NCBI GenBank assembly: GCA_045810625.1
Contig: JBJMVQ010000055.1
Span: forward strand, 1-64,000
DNA: 64,000 nucleotides
Source of the DNA: JACQFZ01 sp045810625
Lineage (GTDB): Bacteria > Pseudomonadota > Gammaproteobacteria > Acidiferrobacterales > Sulfurifustaceae
Direction: 5' to 3'
Part shown: positions 9,143 through 18,916 of the stretch, in pieces
Layout of the letters: each line of letters begins with the position of its first letter
Numbering within the stretch: the first letter of the stretch is position 1
Made by a program: the position numbers and the translations under genes
Notes under the pieces: model-generated
The model's database searches: none
Seen by the model: only the letters and a program-made list of their open reading frames with translations
Told to the model about the DNA's origin: nothing

Positions 9143-9150
9143 AAAATCCC

Positions 9151-9612
9151 TTAAGGAAAAAACGCGCGTCGCAGCGCGTCGAAGTCCGGAATATAGGACG
9201 GGCGCCCTTTGATCTTCACGCCCGCCGCAATGTACGGCGTATCGGGCAGACGCTGCGGATCTTCCGGTTCGACGAGATTCGACACGACTTGTTGCGGACG
9301 CGGCTCGGCGAGGGCGACTACGCCGTAAAACTCGCGGTCGCGCGCATCGGCCATCGGATAAAAAATGACGATCTTGGTTCCGGCTGCCGCCGGCGGTATC
9401 GGTTGACCGAGCAGCGCTTCGAAGCAAACAACGGGCACCGCTTGACTACGCCAGCCCATCACGCCGAGGAACCAGGGCGGCGCGCCCGGGACGCGCGTGA
9501 ACGAAGTGGGATTGGTCACCTCGGCGATGGCGGCGCTAGGGACGAGCAGCGAGAATCCGGTGAGCGGGATCTCGAGACTATGAATGCGATCGTCGGCGCG
9601 GCGCACGTTCAC
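9151..9612 (-). CDS. CheW-like adaptor, last gene of the pil-chp cluster
   Basis: A 153-residue CheW-domain protein. It has the CheW pattern LEIPLTGFSLLVPSAAIAEVT, then VPGAPPWFLGVMGWRSQAVPVV, a degenerate form of the canonical GxxxxRGxxxPVxDL stretch. The start is GTG at 9612..9610, overlapping the stop of the upstream CheW-like gene by 4 nt (GTGA). CheW proteins couple receptors such as PilJ to the histidine kinase. By position it could correspond to ChpC of Pseudomonas, but the assignment between this gene and its neighbour cannot be settled by eye. It ends at a repeat hairpin facing bioA. Confidence 0.8.
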   Translation of the reverse strand: MNVRRADDRIHSLEIPLTGFSLLVPSAAIAEVTNPTSFTRVPGAPPWFLGVMGWRSQAVPVVCFEALLGQPIPPAAAGTKIVIFYPMADARDREFYGVVALAEPRPQQVVSNLVEPEDPQRLPDTPYIAAGVKIKGRPSYIPDFDALRRAFFP

Positions 9613-10046
9613 GCACCCCCCACGCTCTTCAAAAACGGACCGAGGCTCTGCGGATTGAGCACGAGCGTCACGCGCGCCCCGTCGACCCAGGCGGCATTGA
9701 AGAAATGCCCGAAGCGCGTCGGCGCGGCGCCGAGCGGCCGGAACGGCACGACGTGCATACCGGGGCGACCGAGCAGATGCACTTCGTCGGCGACCAGGCC
9801 CACCGGAGTCCCGGCCGCGTCTAGAAAAACCGCGCGCTGCCAGTGCGCCGGGCGCGTCGGCTCGAAAGCAGCGTTCAGGCCGTAGGCCGGCCAGCGGGCG
9901 TTGCGCGCCTGCCGCCACGCTACGAGCGGGCCCGAGCCAGTTTGTGGAAGTAATATTTCGCGCTGCTCGATCGCCAGGCTCGCGGCGCTCGGCAGAAGAT
10001 AATCCGCGCCATCCAGGACGACTCTCAGATATTGCGCGTCTGCCAT
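9609..10046 (-). CDS. Divergent CheW-like protein downstream of chpA
   Basis: A 145-residue protein starting MADAQYLRVVLDGADYLLPSAASLAI, followed by a short beta-rich region and VGLVADEVHLLGRPGMHVVPFRPL. This matches the CheW fold (DGxxYLLP start and VxLVVDEVxxL core) but the central part is shortened. It begins 7 bp after the chpA stop and overlaps the next CheW-like gene by 4 nt, so all three are probably co-translated. The likely role is an accessory adaptor of the Pil-Chp array. It lacks the classical RG motif seen in PilI, so receptor coupling may differ. Family assignment is moderate. Confidence 0.7.
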   Translation of the reverse strand: MADAQYLRVVLDGADYLLPSAASLAIEQREILLPQTGSGPLVAWRQARNARWPAYGLNAAFEPTRPAHWQRAVFLDAAGTPVGLVADEVHLLGRPGMHVVPFRPLGAAPTRFGHFFNAAWVDGARVTLVLNPQSLGPFLKSVGGA

Positions 10047-10052
10047 TGCATA

Positions 10053-13000
10053 TTACGCGGATTGGGCTTCGGCGCTACGTCCTTGCGCGAGAAGGCGTTC
10101 GATGTTCTTGAACAGCTCGTCTTCTTGATAAGGCTTACTCATGTAGATATCGACGCCAAGCTCGAAGGCGCGATTACGGTGCTTCTCGCCGGCGCGCGAC
10201 GTGATCATGATGATCGGGATGTGCTTGAGCGCGCTTTCGGAGCGCACGCGCCCGGTCAGCTCGTAGCCGTCCATGCGCGGCATCTCGATATCGACGAGCA
10301 TCAGGTCCGGTGTGCGCGCGCGCAGCTGCTCCACTGCGTCGACGCCGTCCTTCGCGACCATGACGTCGAAGCCGCGCTTCTGCAAATGTTTGCCGGTGAT
10401 CTTGCGCACCGTGAGCGAGTCGTCGACCACCATGACCACCGGGCGCGCCGGCGTCTGCGCCGCCGGTTCCGACGCCGTCGGACGCGGCTGATGCTCGACG
10501 TGCAGCGTCTCCTCGGCATACCAAAGGCCCGGCACGTCGAGAATCAACACCACGCGACCGTCGCCGAGGATGGTCGCGCCGCCCAAGCCCTTGACCTCGG
10601 CGAGCTGCGAACCGAGCGCCTTGATCACGATTTCACGCGTGCTGCCGAGAGCGTCCACCTGGATCGCGACGTCGCGCGTTCCCGCCCGCGCGAGCAACAC
10701 CGGCACTTTGCGGCCGAGCTCTTTTGCGGAGGCGACGCCGAGCCGCGCACCGAGATGCATGAACGAATAAAGCTTGTCGTTGTAGTTGAGGAGCGGATTC
10801 TTCCCGACCGCGATCTTACTCAGCTGTTCCGGCGTGCATTCGACGATGTTCGCGACCGAGGCGATCGGCACCGCGAACTGATGCTCGCCGACGTAGACCA
10901 TTAGCGCCTGCGTGATCGAGAGCGTGAGCGGCAGACGGATGATGAACGTCGTCCCCTCCCCCGCGCGCGTGTCGACCGACATGCTGCCGCCGAGCTGCTT
11001 CACCTCGGCGTGCACGACGTCCATGCCGACGCCGCGGCCGGAGACGTGCGTGATTTCGACGGCCGTGGAGAAACCGGGGATCAGCACGAACTGCAGCAGG
11101 TTGTCTTCGCTGACGTGCGCGTCCGGCGGGAGCAAGCCGCGCTCGATCGCCTTGGTGCGAATGCGCTCGACGTTCATGCCGGCGCCGTCGTCGGAGAAGC
11201 GAATGACGATTTCGTTGCCCTCCTGCTGCGCCGTGATGGTGATGCGCCCGACCGGCGGCTTGCCCGTGCGCGTGCGCTCCGCCTCGGTCTCGATACCGTG
11301 GTCGAGACTGTTCCGAATCATGTGCTCGAACGGCCCGATCATGCGCTCGAGCACGGTACGGTCGATCTGCACCTCACCGCCGACGATATCGAGCTCCGCG
11401 CGCTTGCCGAGCTCGCGCGCCGTTTGGCGCGCGATGTGGCGCAGCCGCGCCGCTTGGGTCGAGAACTCGACCATGCGCGTGCGCATCAGACCTTCTTGCA
11501 GCTCGGTGTTGAGGCGCGCCTGCTGCTGCAGCACGGTTTCGGCCTCGCCGACGAAGTTGCCCATGTTGAGCTGAATCGTCGTCAAGTCGTGCAAGCTTTC
11601 GGTGAGGCTGCGCGTGAGCTGCTGCAGCCGCGAGAAGCGGTCGAATTCGAGCGGATCGAAGTCGCTCGTGCCTTCGGCGCCGCGGTCGAGCCGGAAGAGA
11701 ATCTGCGACTCCGATTGAATTTCGAGCTCGCGCAGCTGTTCGCGGAAACGCACCGCGTGACGCTTCAGCTCCGCGAGGTTGTCGCGGAAGCCGTAGATCT
11801 GCTGTTCCATGCGGGAACGGGCGATCGACACCTCGCCCGCGTAGTTCACGAGGTTGTTCAAAAGATCCGTGTTGACGCGGATCTGCCCCGGCCGCTCGCG
11901 GCGATCGGCCCACGGTTCGGCGTCGCCTGCGCGCGCCGGCTCGGTCGCGGTACGCGCTTCGGTCGGCGCCGCCGGGCTGATCTCGGCGGCAGGCGGTGAG
12001 ACGGCATCGCTCCCGCTCGGGGGCTCGGAAGGACGTTCACGCGCGCGCGCCGCCGGCTCTGACGCGATCGGGCTCGCGGGCGACGACTCGGGCCGAGCCT
12101 CGATCGCCGACCGCGCCGGTGTGGGCGTCGGGGTCGGCGTCGCGCCGGAAACAGCGGCCAGGCGTCCGATCAACTCATCGACGGGCGGTGGCGCGATACC
12201 GTTCGCGGCGCGATTCAGCATCGTCACGAGCGTGTCGTGCGTCTCTTCGAGCAGGTCGAACAGCGCCGCGGTCGCGGGCACCGTACGATTCTCGACCTGC
12301 TGCAACAGCGACTCGGTGTGATGAGCGACGTTGCCCATCGACATCGCGCCGGCCATACGCGCGCCGCCTTTGAGCGTGTGCAGAGCGCGCTTCAATTCGA
12401 GCACCGCGCCCATACCGTCCGGCTCCGCGCGCCATGCGCGCAACGCCGCTTCGACGTTGTTCAGAATGTCGCTCGCCTCTTCGCGGAAGATTTCCAGAAG
12501 CTCCTGATCGACCGGCGGTTCGGCGGCTGCGGCTTCCGAGCTGCCGGCGGGCGGAGTCGAAATTACCGACGGCGTGGACGCCCGCACCGGCGGAGCCGCC
12601 GGGGGTTCATCCACCACGCGGGGCCCGATCAACGGCTCGTCCGGCTCAATGTCGGAAACGACCGGAGCGGGCGACGTAAAACCGAGCGGATGCTCCGGCT
12701 CTTCAAATTTTTCATTCTCGACGTGCAAACGCCGCGCGATTTCGCCGAAGCGTTCCGGCAACACACCCGGCGCCGTCTCGCCGGCCGCGACCGTATTGAC
12801 CAGATCGGTCGTGGCGGCGGCAAACCTCTCGAGCAGATCGAGATGCGTCGCCGTGAGGGGCAAGTGCTGCGCTTGAAGCGCGTGCAGCAATCGCTCCATC
12901 TCGGCGCACGCTTCGGCCAGCATCCCGATCCCGAGCGAGCGCGCATTGCCCTGCAGCGTGTGCACCGCGCGCGTGAGATTGGACGTGACGAGGCCGATCG

Positions 13001-15704
13001 AGCCCGCCGCCCGGTATGCCGCGGTTTCGCTGCGCAGCGTACCCAAATGGCCGCGCGCCTCGTTCGTGAATATTTCGAGGAGCACGCCGTCGAGTTTCGG
13101 CAGCGACGGCTCGCGCGCCGCGGCCGTCGTCGCGTGCGCGCGCGCCTCCCCGCGTCGCTCGATCAGCGCGTGCGTGCGCGCCACCAGCCCGGCAACGTTC
13201 GCCGACGGCACCGGTCCGCCTTCGAGTTGTGCGATCATCGCCGGTAGGTGTTGTTGCGACTGCTCAATGATCTCGAACACCTCGGGAACCGCTTTGATCT
13301 TTCCGTCGCGCACATGGTTCAACATGTGCTCGACTGCCCAGGCGAGATCGGCGATCTCGGTGGCGCCGACCATGCGGCCGCTTCCCTTCAGCGTGTGATA
13401 GCCGCGGCGCAGCTCGAGCAGCGCCGCCTGATTGTTCGGATCGGCGCGCCAATTCTCGAACTCGCGACTGATGTTCTGATACACGTCGCGCGCGTCCTCG
13501 ATGAAGATCTCGAGGATCTCGGCGTCGAATTCCACGGCCGGCGCGGCGGCGCTCGGTTTCGATGCCGCCGGAGTTGCGGCGGGCTTCGCCGGGGGCGGAG
13601 ATACCGGCGCGGCGGCAACCGCCGGCACCGGCGCGGCCGGAGACGCACCCGCGCCGTGGGCAGCGAGCGCGTCGCACGAGGCGCGCAGCGTCATCCTGAC
13701 TTCGGCGGAAAGGGCATCCGGATCTTCGGCGACCAAGTCGAGCAGCCGTCCCATTTCGGTGACGATCATTTCGGTCCGCTCGGGATCGCGGCTGCCGGAG
13801 GCGAATACCGCGCTCAACTGATCGTGCACCGCCTCGCGCGCTTGCGCGTTGTCCGGATCGGCGAGCCACGCATCGACGCGCGTGCGCAAACGATCGAGAA
13901 CCGTCTCCGGCTCTTTTGCTGCAGTCGCTTTCACCTTCGCAGCGACAGGCGCAGCGGGCTCCGCCTTCACCGCCGCCTGCATCTCACGCAGCGCCGCGTC
14001 GACGAGGGCGTCGATATTCTTGCGGCCTGATTTCAGACCATCCATGTAGGCGCCGATGGTGCCGACACAGACGGCGAGCCCGTCGAGAACCGCGCGATCG
14101 GCGGCGAGCGTTCCGCGGCGGATCGACTCGATGTGCTCGCGCGTCGCCGCGGCGAGCTCGACCGCTTGGTCGGCGCCGATGATCTGCATCGCGCCCTGAA
14201 TTTGGGCGAGCTGCTTCGGAATTTCTGCGAGCCGCTCCGTTTGCGTCGCATGCGCCGCGAACCCTTCAAGTGCTTCTTCGATCCGTGCGAGGTTGACGCC
14301 GACTTCGCCGGCGACGACGCCGAGCAGCTGCTGGTAGTCGGCCTCGCTGAGCGCGGCGTCGCTCACCTCAATACCATGCGATGCGTCTTCGTCGCCGCCG
14401 CGCAGCGCGCGCAGGCTCTTGATCGTCTGCTCGGCCTGCTGTTTCCAGTCGCTGCCGCTGCGGTGGATGTCGCGCGCGCCGCCCTCCAACATGAGCAGCG
14501 CCTGTGCGAGCGGCATCGCGGCCGCGGGCGCGTCCGCGATGTGCCCGTCGCCGAGCGCGACGAAGGCTTCGATGATCGAATCGATCAGCTGCTTCAGTAC
14601 GGGGACGCCGGCCATCTCGATCGTGCCGGCCGTCTTGCGCAACAGATCGATGAGCGGCGCGAGCGATTGCGCGTCGGTATGCTTCGATTCGAACGCGGCG
14701 GCGAGCAGGTCCTGCGCCTGCTCGATCTCTTTGGTCAGCACGCCTGCGACCGATCGCAACACGTCGGGCGACGGCTTGCCGTCCGCTTCCGCCGGAACCT
14801 CGGCAGGGGCTCCGACCAGCGCATCGAGCTCGAACGCTTCTTTGATCTGCGCGATGCGCGGCGTCGGCGCGGGCGTGAGCGAGAGGTCGTACAGAATCGC
14901 GCGCGTCACCGCCTCGGCGGAGCTGCGCAACACCGATTTCTCCGCGCCGTCGACGATCTTCTTGATCTGCTGATCGAGCCGCGCGAGGTGCTTTTTCCGC
15001 TCGGGCGTCGCTTCGAGCCCGCCCTCGATCATTCCTTCTAGAAGAGCCCGCGCGACCCAGAACAGCTGTTCGAGCGCGCCGACGCCGGCACGCACTTGCA
15101 GCTCTTCGAGCACACCGGCGATCGCGCGCAACCCCTCGGTATCGGCAGAGTTGCGCAACCAATTGAGCAGCGCGCCCTGATACGTCGCCCGCAGCTGGCG
15201 CGCAAGGGCGGCGTAGTCCGCGTCGGTGAGGCGTTCGCGGTCCCCGGAAACAGCAGGCGGCCGCACGGAAAGATCCGGCTCGAACAGATCGAGCTCGGCG
15301 ACGGGCGGCGCCTGGCGCGCGGCGCGCAGGTCGTTCAGCAGCGCCAGATGCGTGAGCGGCAGATCGGGGTGACCGTACTGCAGACGCGCGAGGTAATCCG
15401 GGAGTACCAGAATGCCGCGCGTCAACGTCTCGATCGCCGGCTGCGGCGCCTTGACCTTCTCCTCCATGACCGCCTCGGCGAGCGCTTCGATCTCGCGCGC
15501 GAGAAACGCGGCGCCGTCGAGCTCGACCATGAGGAGCGTACCGACGACTTGATGCAAATGGGTGATGCAGAACCGCAGGCGCGCGCGGTCCGCGGGATTC
15601 TCGACGAAACCTTCGAGCGCGAGCCGCGCCTGCTTCAGCGTTTCGTCGATCTCGCTCTTGACCCACCCGAGCGTGCTCGGGTCGACCTTTCTATGCGCGC
15701 TCAT
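10053..15704 (-). CDS. chpA: ChpA/PilL hybrid histidine kinase of the type IV pilus Chp system
   Basis: A CheA-type multidomain kinase of 1883 residues that controls twitching and pilus-linked signalling. The N-terminal PilL_N/FimL-like part has Hpt-like repeats. The first keeps a His at residue 51 (LHQVVG), while two others carry Arg356 and Ala500 at the phosphoacceptor position. Three canonical Hpt domains follow with His770 (YHTLKG), His915 (VHTLQG) and His1109 (LHTLKG), separated by Pro/Ala-rich linkers. Then come a dimerisation helix pair, the ATPase (N box RNSLDHG near 1465, DDGAGMN, GRGVGMD), a CheW domain and a C-terminal receiver with phospho-Asp1805 (LVDIEMP). It starts at ATG 15704. 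Unlike Pseudomonas, no pilK gene separates it from pilJ; the gap is only 80 bp. Confidence 0.95.
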   Translation of the reverse strand: MSAHRKVDPSTLGWVKSEIDETLKQARLALEGFVENPADRARLRFCITHLHQVVGTLLMVELDGAAFLAREIEALAEAVMEEKVKAPQPAIETLTRGILVLPDYLARLQYGHPDLPLTHLALLNDLRAARQAPPVAELDLFEPDLSVRPPAVSGDRERLTDADYAALARQLRATYQGALLNWLRNSADTEGLRAIAGVLEELQVRAGVGALEQLFWVARALLEGMIEGGLEATPERKKHLARLDQQIKKIVDGAEKSVLRSSAEAVTRAILYDLSLTPAPTPRIAQIKEAFELDALVGAPAEVPAEADGKPSPDVLRSVAGVLTKEIEQAQDLLAAAFESKHTDAQSLAPLIDLLRKTAGTIEMAGVPVLKQLIDSIIEAFVALGDGHIADAPAAAMPLAQALLMLEGGARDIHRSGSDWKQQAEQTIKSLRALRGGDEDASHGIEVSDAALSEADYQQLLGVVAGEVGVNLARIEEALEGFAAHATQTERLAEIPKQLAQIQGAMQIIGADQAVELAAATREHIESIRRGTLAADRAVLDGLAVCVGTIGAYMDGLKSGRKNIDALVDAALREMQAAVKAEPAAPVAAKVKATAAKEPETVLDRLRTRVDAWLADPDNAQAREAVHDQLSAVFASGSRDPERTEMIVTEMGRLLDLVAEDPDALSAEVRMTLRASCDALAAHGAGASPAAPVPAVAAAPVSPPPAKPAATPAASKPSAAAPAVEFDAEILEIFIEDARDVYQNISREFENWRADPNNQAALLELRRGYHTLKGSGRMVGATEIADLAWAVEHMLNHVRDGKIKAVPEVFEIIEQSQQHLPAMIAQLEGGPVPSANVAGLVARTHALIERRGEARAHATTAAAREPSLPKLDGVLLEIFTNEARGHLGTLRSETAAYRAAGSIGLVTSNLTRAVHTLQGNARSLGIGMLAEACAEMERLLHALQAQHLPLTATHLDLLERFAAATTDLVNTVAAGETAPGVLPERFGEIARRLHVENEKFEEPEHPLGFTSPAPVVSDIEPDEPLIGPRVVDEPPAAPPVRASTPSVISTPPAGSSEAAAAEPPVDQELLEIFREEASDILNNVEAALRAWRAEPDGMGAVLELKRALHTLKGGARMAGAMSMGNVAHHTESLLQQVENRTVPATAALFDLLEETHDTLVTMLNRAANGIAPPPVDELIGRLAAVSGATPTPTPTPARSAIEARPESSPASPIASEPAARARERPSEPPSGSDAVSPPAAEISPAAPTEARTATEPARAGDAEPWADRRERPGQIRVNTDLLNNLVNYAGEVSIARSRMEQQIYGFRDNLAELKRHAVRFREQLRELEIQSESQILFRLDRGAEGTSDFDPLEFDRFSRLQQLTRSLTESLHDLTTIQLNMGNFVGEAETVLQQQARLNTELQEGLMRTRMVEFSTQAARLRHIARQTARELGKRAELDIVGGEVQIDRTVLERMIGPFEHMIRNSLDHGIETEAERTRTGKPPVGRITITAQQEGNEIVIRFSDDGAGMNVERIRTKAIERGLLPPDAHVSEDNLLQFVLIPGFSTAVEITHVSGRGVGMDVVHAEVKQLGGSMSVDTRAGEGTTFIIRLPLTLSITQALMVYVGEHQFAVPIASVANIVECTPEQLSKIAVGKNPLLNYNDKLYSFMHLGARLGVASAKELGRKVPVLLARAGTRDVAIQVDALGSTREIVIKALGSQLAEVKGLGGATILGDGRVVLILDVPGLWYAEETLHVEHQPRPTASEPAAQTPARPVVMVVDDSLTVRKITGKHLQKRGFDVMVAKDGVDAVEQLRARTPDLMLVDIEMPRMDGYELTGRVRSESALKHIPIIMITSRAGEKHRNRAFELGVDIYMSKPYQEDELFKNIERLLAQGRSAEAQSA

Positions 15705-15784
15705 GGACGTCCGGCACGGGCGGCAATGCGACGAGGAGTGTGATCATCTGTTTCGCTCCCCGCTCCTCCGCGCCGCGCCCGCCG

Positions 15785-17923
15785 TTAGCCCGGCAGCTTG
15801 AAGCCGGCGACCGACGCTTGCAGCTCGCGCGCCAGATCCGAGAGCTTGCCGATCGCTTCCGCCGTTTGCCGGGTACCGGCCGAGGTCATGTTGGTCGTCT
15901 CCTGAATCTTGGCCATGCTGGAGGACACCACCGTCGCCGCCTCGTACTGCCGATGCGCGTCGCGCGACATCGACACGATCAGGCTCGAAAGCTGCTCCGA
16001 CACCGACTCGATTTCGCCGAGCGCCTGGCCGGCGGCGTCGGCGAGCTTCGTCGCCTGCACCACGCCGTTGGTGGCTTGCTCCATCGACGCCACGGCTTCG
16101 TTCGTGTCGGCCTGAATGGTTTTGACGAGCTCGGAGATCTGCTTGGTCGCTTCCGCGGAGCGCTCGGCAAGTCGTTGCACTTCGTCCGCGACCACCGCGA
16201 ATCCGCGGCCCGCTTCGCCCGCCATCGCCGCTTGAATCGCGGCGTTCAACGAAAGAATGTTCGTCTGCTCGGCAATGTCGTTGATGAGCTCGACGATTTC
16301 ACCGATCTGCTGCGACGATTCGCCGAGGCGTTTGATACGTTTCGCGGTTTCCTGGATCTGCTCGCGCATTTCATCCATACCGCGGATCGTGTCCTGCACC
16401 GCTTGCGAGCCGCGCTTCGCCGTTTGCACCGAGCCTTGCGCCACTTCGGCGGAGCGCTCGGCGCTCTTCGACATGTCTTCCATCGATTTCGCCATGCCCA
16501 GCAGGCGATTGCTCGTCTCGGTGATCTGCGCCGCCTGGCGCAGCGCCGCTTCGGTCAGCTCGGTCGCCGTTTGCCGCGAGCTCTCGGACGCGACGGCCAT
16601 TTGCACCGCGGCGTTCTTGATTCGGGTGACGAGGCCGCGCATTTCGCGCACCGCGTAGTTGATCGAGTCCGCGATCGCGCCCGTGATCTGTTCCGTCACC
16701 TCCGGCTGGATCGTCAGGTCGCCGTCGGCGAGGTCGCCCATTTCGTCGAGCAGCTTCAGAATCGCGTCCTGCGTTTGCCGGTTCTGCTCGGCGGTGACGC
16801 GTTCACGATCGCGCGCGTCGACGACGATCTTGCGCGCGAGCAGGAACAGGAATCCGAGCGTGGTAAAGCCGAAAACGAAAATCGCGCTCTGGAGCAAGCT
16901 GCGGCCTTGCGCGACCGAAGAGTAAGCATCGACGAGCGCGCGCGACTTCGTGAGCAGCGGGTCGGAAAGCTGCGACACCACCTCGCCGGAACGTTGCGAC
17001 ACGAAGAGCTCGGCGGCGCTTCGGAGAATCGCGTCCACGTTGCCGGAAAGCTCCTCGAAGGCGGCGCTCATTTCCTCGAACTTCGGCTGCAGGGGTTTCG
17101 GCGCCTTTTTCCGCAACTCCGCGTCGGTTTCGGCGAAGAGCTTGATGTCCTTACCGAACTGGGCGGCTGCGACCGCCGCGTCGGCACCGCCCTGCGAGAA
17201 GATGTTCACGTCCTTCGCGATGCGCTGCGACAGCATGCCCTGGCGGCTCAACGCGTAGAGGTCGGCCTGCTTCATACCGGACTGGGCGCCGTCGACGGCG
17301 ATTTCATCGGCGAGCGTCAGGATCAGCGGCGCGGCGGTGTTCACGCCTTGCACGTTGTCGCGCATGTTCAACAAGGCTTTTTCCTGGCCGAGGATCTGGT
17401 CGACCTCGCGCTGCATGCTTTCGCGGTCCTGCTTCGGTGCCCAGATCTCGATCACGGCGGCGAGCTGCGGCTGCACTTCCGTGGGGCTCGGCGGAATGCC
17501 GAGCGCGGGATTGCCGTCGCGCAACGACGTGACGATCTGCGCGAAACGATCGCGCGATTCCTTCAGCACCTTGAATGCATCCGGCTGGCCAAGCACCGCT
17601 TCGCGCGCGTCTTTGGCGATGCGCTGCGAGAGCATCAGGAGCTGCGAAGATTGCTCGATGTAGCGCGACTCGCGTTCCGACCGCTGCGTGTTGATGAACA
17701 GCAGCCAGACCAGCACGATCATCGACAGCACCATGCCACCGAGCAGGAACGGCAGGCCGGAGAAGACGGAAAGCACCCCCGTCCCGCGGCGTGTCGGCGC
17801 ACGCTCGACCTCGCGCTCTTCGGCGAATTCGGCGATCGCTTCATCGGCGATGCGCGTGTCGGCGAGATCGATGACTTCCTCGGAAGGCTGGTCAATTAGA
17901 TTTTCTTTTGGTGCTCTGGCCAT
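15785..17923 (-). CDS. pilJ: Type IV pilus methyl-accepting chemoreceptor PilJ
   Basis: A membrane chemoreceptor of 712 residues feeding the ChpA kinase. After a charged cytoplasmic N-terminus there is a transmembrane helix at about residues 52-76. Two PilJ sensor repeats follow, each with the signature SQRIAKD. A second membrane helix (about 345-365), a HAMP region and a long coiled-coil signalling domain come next. The hairpin tip EQTNILSLNAAIQAAMAGEAGRGFAVVADEV is the diagnostic MCP contact region. It starts at ATG 17923, 23 bp after pilI. No methyltransferase (pilK) or methylesterase (chpB) gene is in the cluster, so adaptation enzymes must lie elsewhere or be absent. Confidence 0.95.
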   Translation of the reverse strand: MARAPKENLIDQPSEEVIDLADTRIADEAIAEFAEEREVERAPTRRGTGVLSVFSGLPFLLGGMVLSMIVLVWLLFINTQRSERESRYIEQSSQLLMLSQRIAKDAREAVLGQPDAFKVLKESRDRFAQIVTSLRDGNPALGIPPSPTEVQPQLAAVIEIWAPKQDRESMQREVDQILGQEKALLNMRDNVQGVNTAAPLILTLADEIAVDGAQSGMKQADLYALSRQGMLSQRIAKDVNIFSQGGADAAVAAAQFGKDIKLFAETDAELRKKAPKPLQPKFEEMSAAFEELSGNVDAILRSAAELFVSQRSGEVVSQLSDPLLTKSRALVDAYSSVAQGRSLLQSAIFVFGFTTLGFLFLLARKIVVDARDRERVTAEQNRQTQDAILKLLDEMGDLADGDLTIQPEVTEQITGAIADSINYAVREMRGLVTRIKNAAVQMAVASESSRQTATELTEAALRQAAQITETSNRLLGMAKSMEDMSKSAERSAEVAQGSVQTAKRGSQAVQDTIRGMDEMREQIQETAKRIKRLGESSQQIGEIVELINDIAEQTNILSLNAAIQAAMAGEAGRGFAVVADEVQRLAERSAEATKQISELVKTIQADTNEAVASMEQATNGVVQATKLADAAGQALGEIESVSEQLSSLIVSMSRDAHRQYEAATVVSSSMAKIQETTNMTSAGTRQTAEAIGKLSDLARELQASVAGFKLPG

Positions 17924-17946
17924 GCTTCACCTCACCTCAACGGCGA

Positions 17947-18489
17947 CTAGGCCGCCACGTGCTTGAACGTGGCGCTCTCCGCCAGGGACTTCATATCGAA
18001 CACTCCCCACAAAACCTCTTCGCGCACGAACGCGCCCGTCAGGTGCGCCATCACCGGGTCGTCCAGCTCCGGCAGCTGCTGGCGCTCGTTATCTTCGTCG
18101 AAATGACGCAGCCCGAGCACTTCGTGCACCAACAAACCGGCGTGCAGGCTCGGCGCGTTCATGACGACCAGCCGTGCGCGCTCATCGAGATGCACCGGCG
18201 CCTTGCCGAAGTACTCGGCCAAGTCGACGATGGTGATGAGATTGCCGCGCACGTTGGCGACCCCCTTGATCCAGCTCTTCGTACCCGGCACCACGGTGTA
18301 GGCCGGACACGGCAAAACTTCCACGACTTCGTCGAGCCGCACGACGAGCTTGAGATCGGCGAGACGAAACGCAACGCCCGACCACAGCTTCGCCGCCTGC
18401 TGCTCTTGCGGCAGACCCGGGGCTGTCTCGATGCTTCGCTGCTGGATCTTGCGCAGCAGCTCGAGCGGATCCTGGCGGGTGCGCGCCAT
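17947..18489 (-). CDS. pilI: CheW-like coupling protein PilI
   Basis: A 180-residue CheW-domain adaptor that connects PilJ to ChpA. Seen are AFRLADLKLVVRLDEVVEVLP, the linker WIKGVANVRGNLITIVDLAEYFG with the conserved NVRG arginine, and the second subdomain LVVMNAPSLHAGLLVHEVLGL. The start is ATG 18489, which overlaps the pilH stop by 4 nt (ATGA); an in-frame TTG lies one codon earlier. Order pilG-pilH-pilI-pilJ is conserved with other type IV pilus chemosensory clusters. Confidence 0.94.
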   Translation of the reverse strand: MARTRQDPLELLRKIQQRSIETAPGLPQEQQAAKLWSGVAFRLADLKLVVRLDEVVEVLPCPAYTVVPGTKSWIKGVANVRGNLITIVDLAEYFGKAPVHLDERARLVVMNAPSLHAGLLVHEVLGLRHFDEDNERQQLPELDDPVMAHLTGAFVREEVLWGVFDMKSLAESATFKHVAA

Positions 18490-18851
18490 CAAAGGCCCTT
18501 CAGCTTCTCGACCAGCACCTTCTCGTTGATCGGCTTCACCAGGTAGTCCTTCGCCCCTTGGCGCAAGCCCCAGGCTTTGTCCGTTTCCTGGCCCTTGGTC
18601 GAGCAGATGATAACCGGAATCGCCGCGGTCTCGGCGTCGCGCGATATCGTGCGCGTCGCTTCGAAACCGCTCATGCCCGGCATGACGATATCCATGAGGA
18701 TGAGATCCGGCTTCTCCTGCTTCGCCTTGGCGATCGCCTCCTCGCCGCTCGACGCCGTGAACACCGTGTACCCATGCTTTTTCAGCATCTCGCTCAACAG
18801 GTGCCGGTCGGTGGCCGAATCGTCGACGACCAGTACGTTCTTAATTGGCAT
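18489..18851 (-). CDS. pilH: Single-domain response regulator PilH
   Basis: A 120-residue CheY-like receiver with no output domain. The acidic pocket is VVDDS at residues 8-12, the phospho-acceptor is Asp54 in LMDIVMPG, and the conserved Lys is in LVKPIN near the C-terminus. In Pseudomonas PilH acts as a phosphate sink or retraction-linked regulator in the Chp pathway; here that role is inferred from order and sequence. It lies 65 bp after pilG and overlaps pilI by 4 nt. Confidence 0.94.
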   Translation of the reverse strand: MPIKNVLVVDDSATDRHLLSEMLKKHGYTVFTASSGEEAIAKAKQEKPDLILMDIVMPGMSGFEATRTISRDAETAAIPVIICSTKGQETDKAWGLRQGAKDYLVKPINEKVLVEKLKGL

Positions 18852-18916
18852 GGTTGGATCCCCGCTGCTTCAGTTATCCGTGCTGCAGGCGTCTGCCGCC
18901 GGCGGCTGGCGAAACA

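Noticed and set aside
15740..17899. A 719-codon plus-strand open frame opposite pilJ
   Set aside because: It is the antisense of a clear chemoreceptor gene; the translation is Arg/His/Leu-rich low-information sequence typical of high-GC antisense frames.
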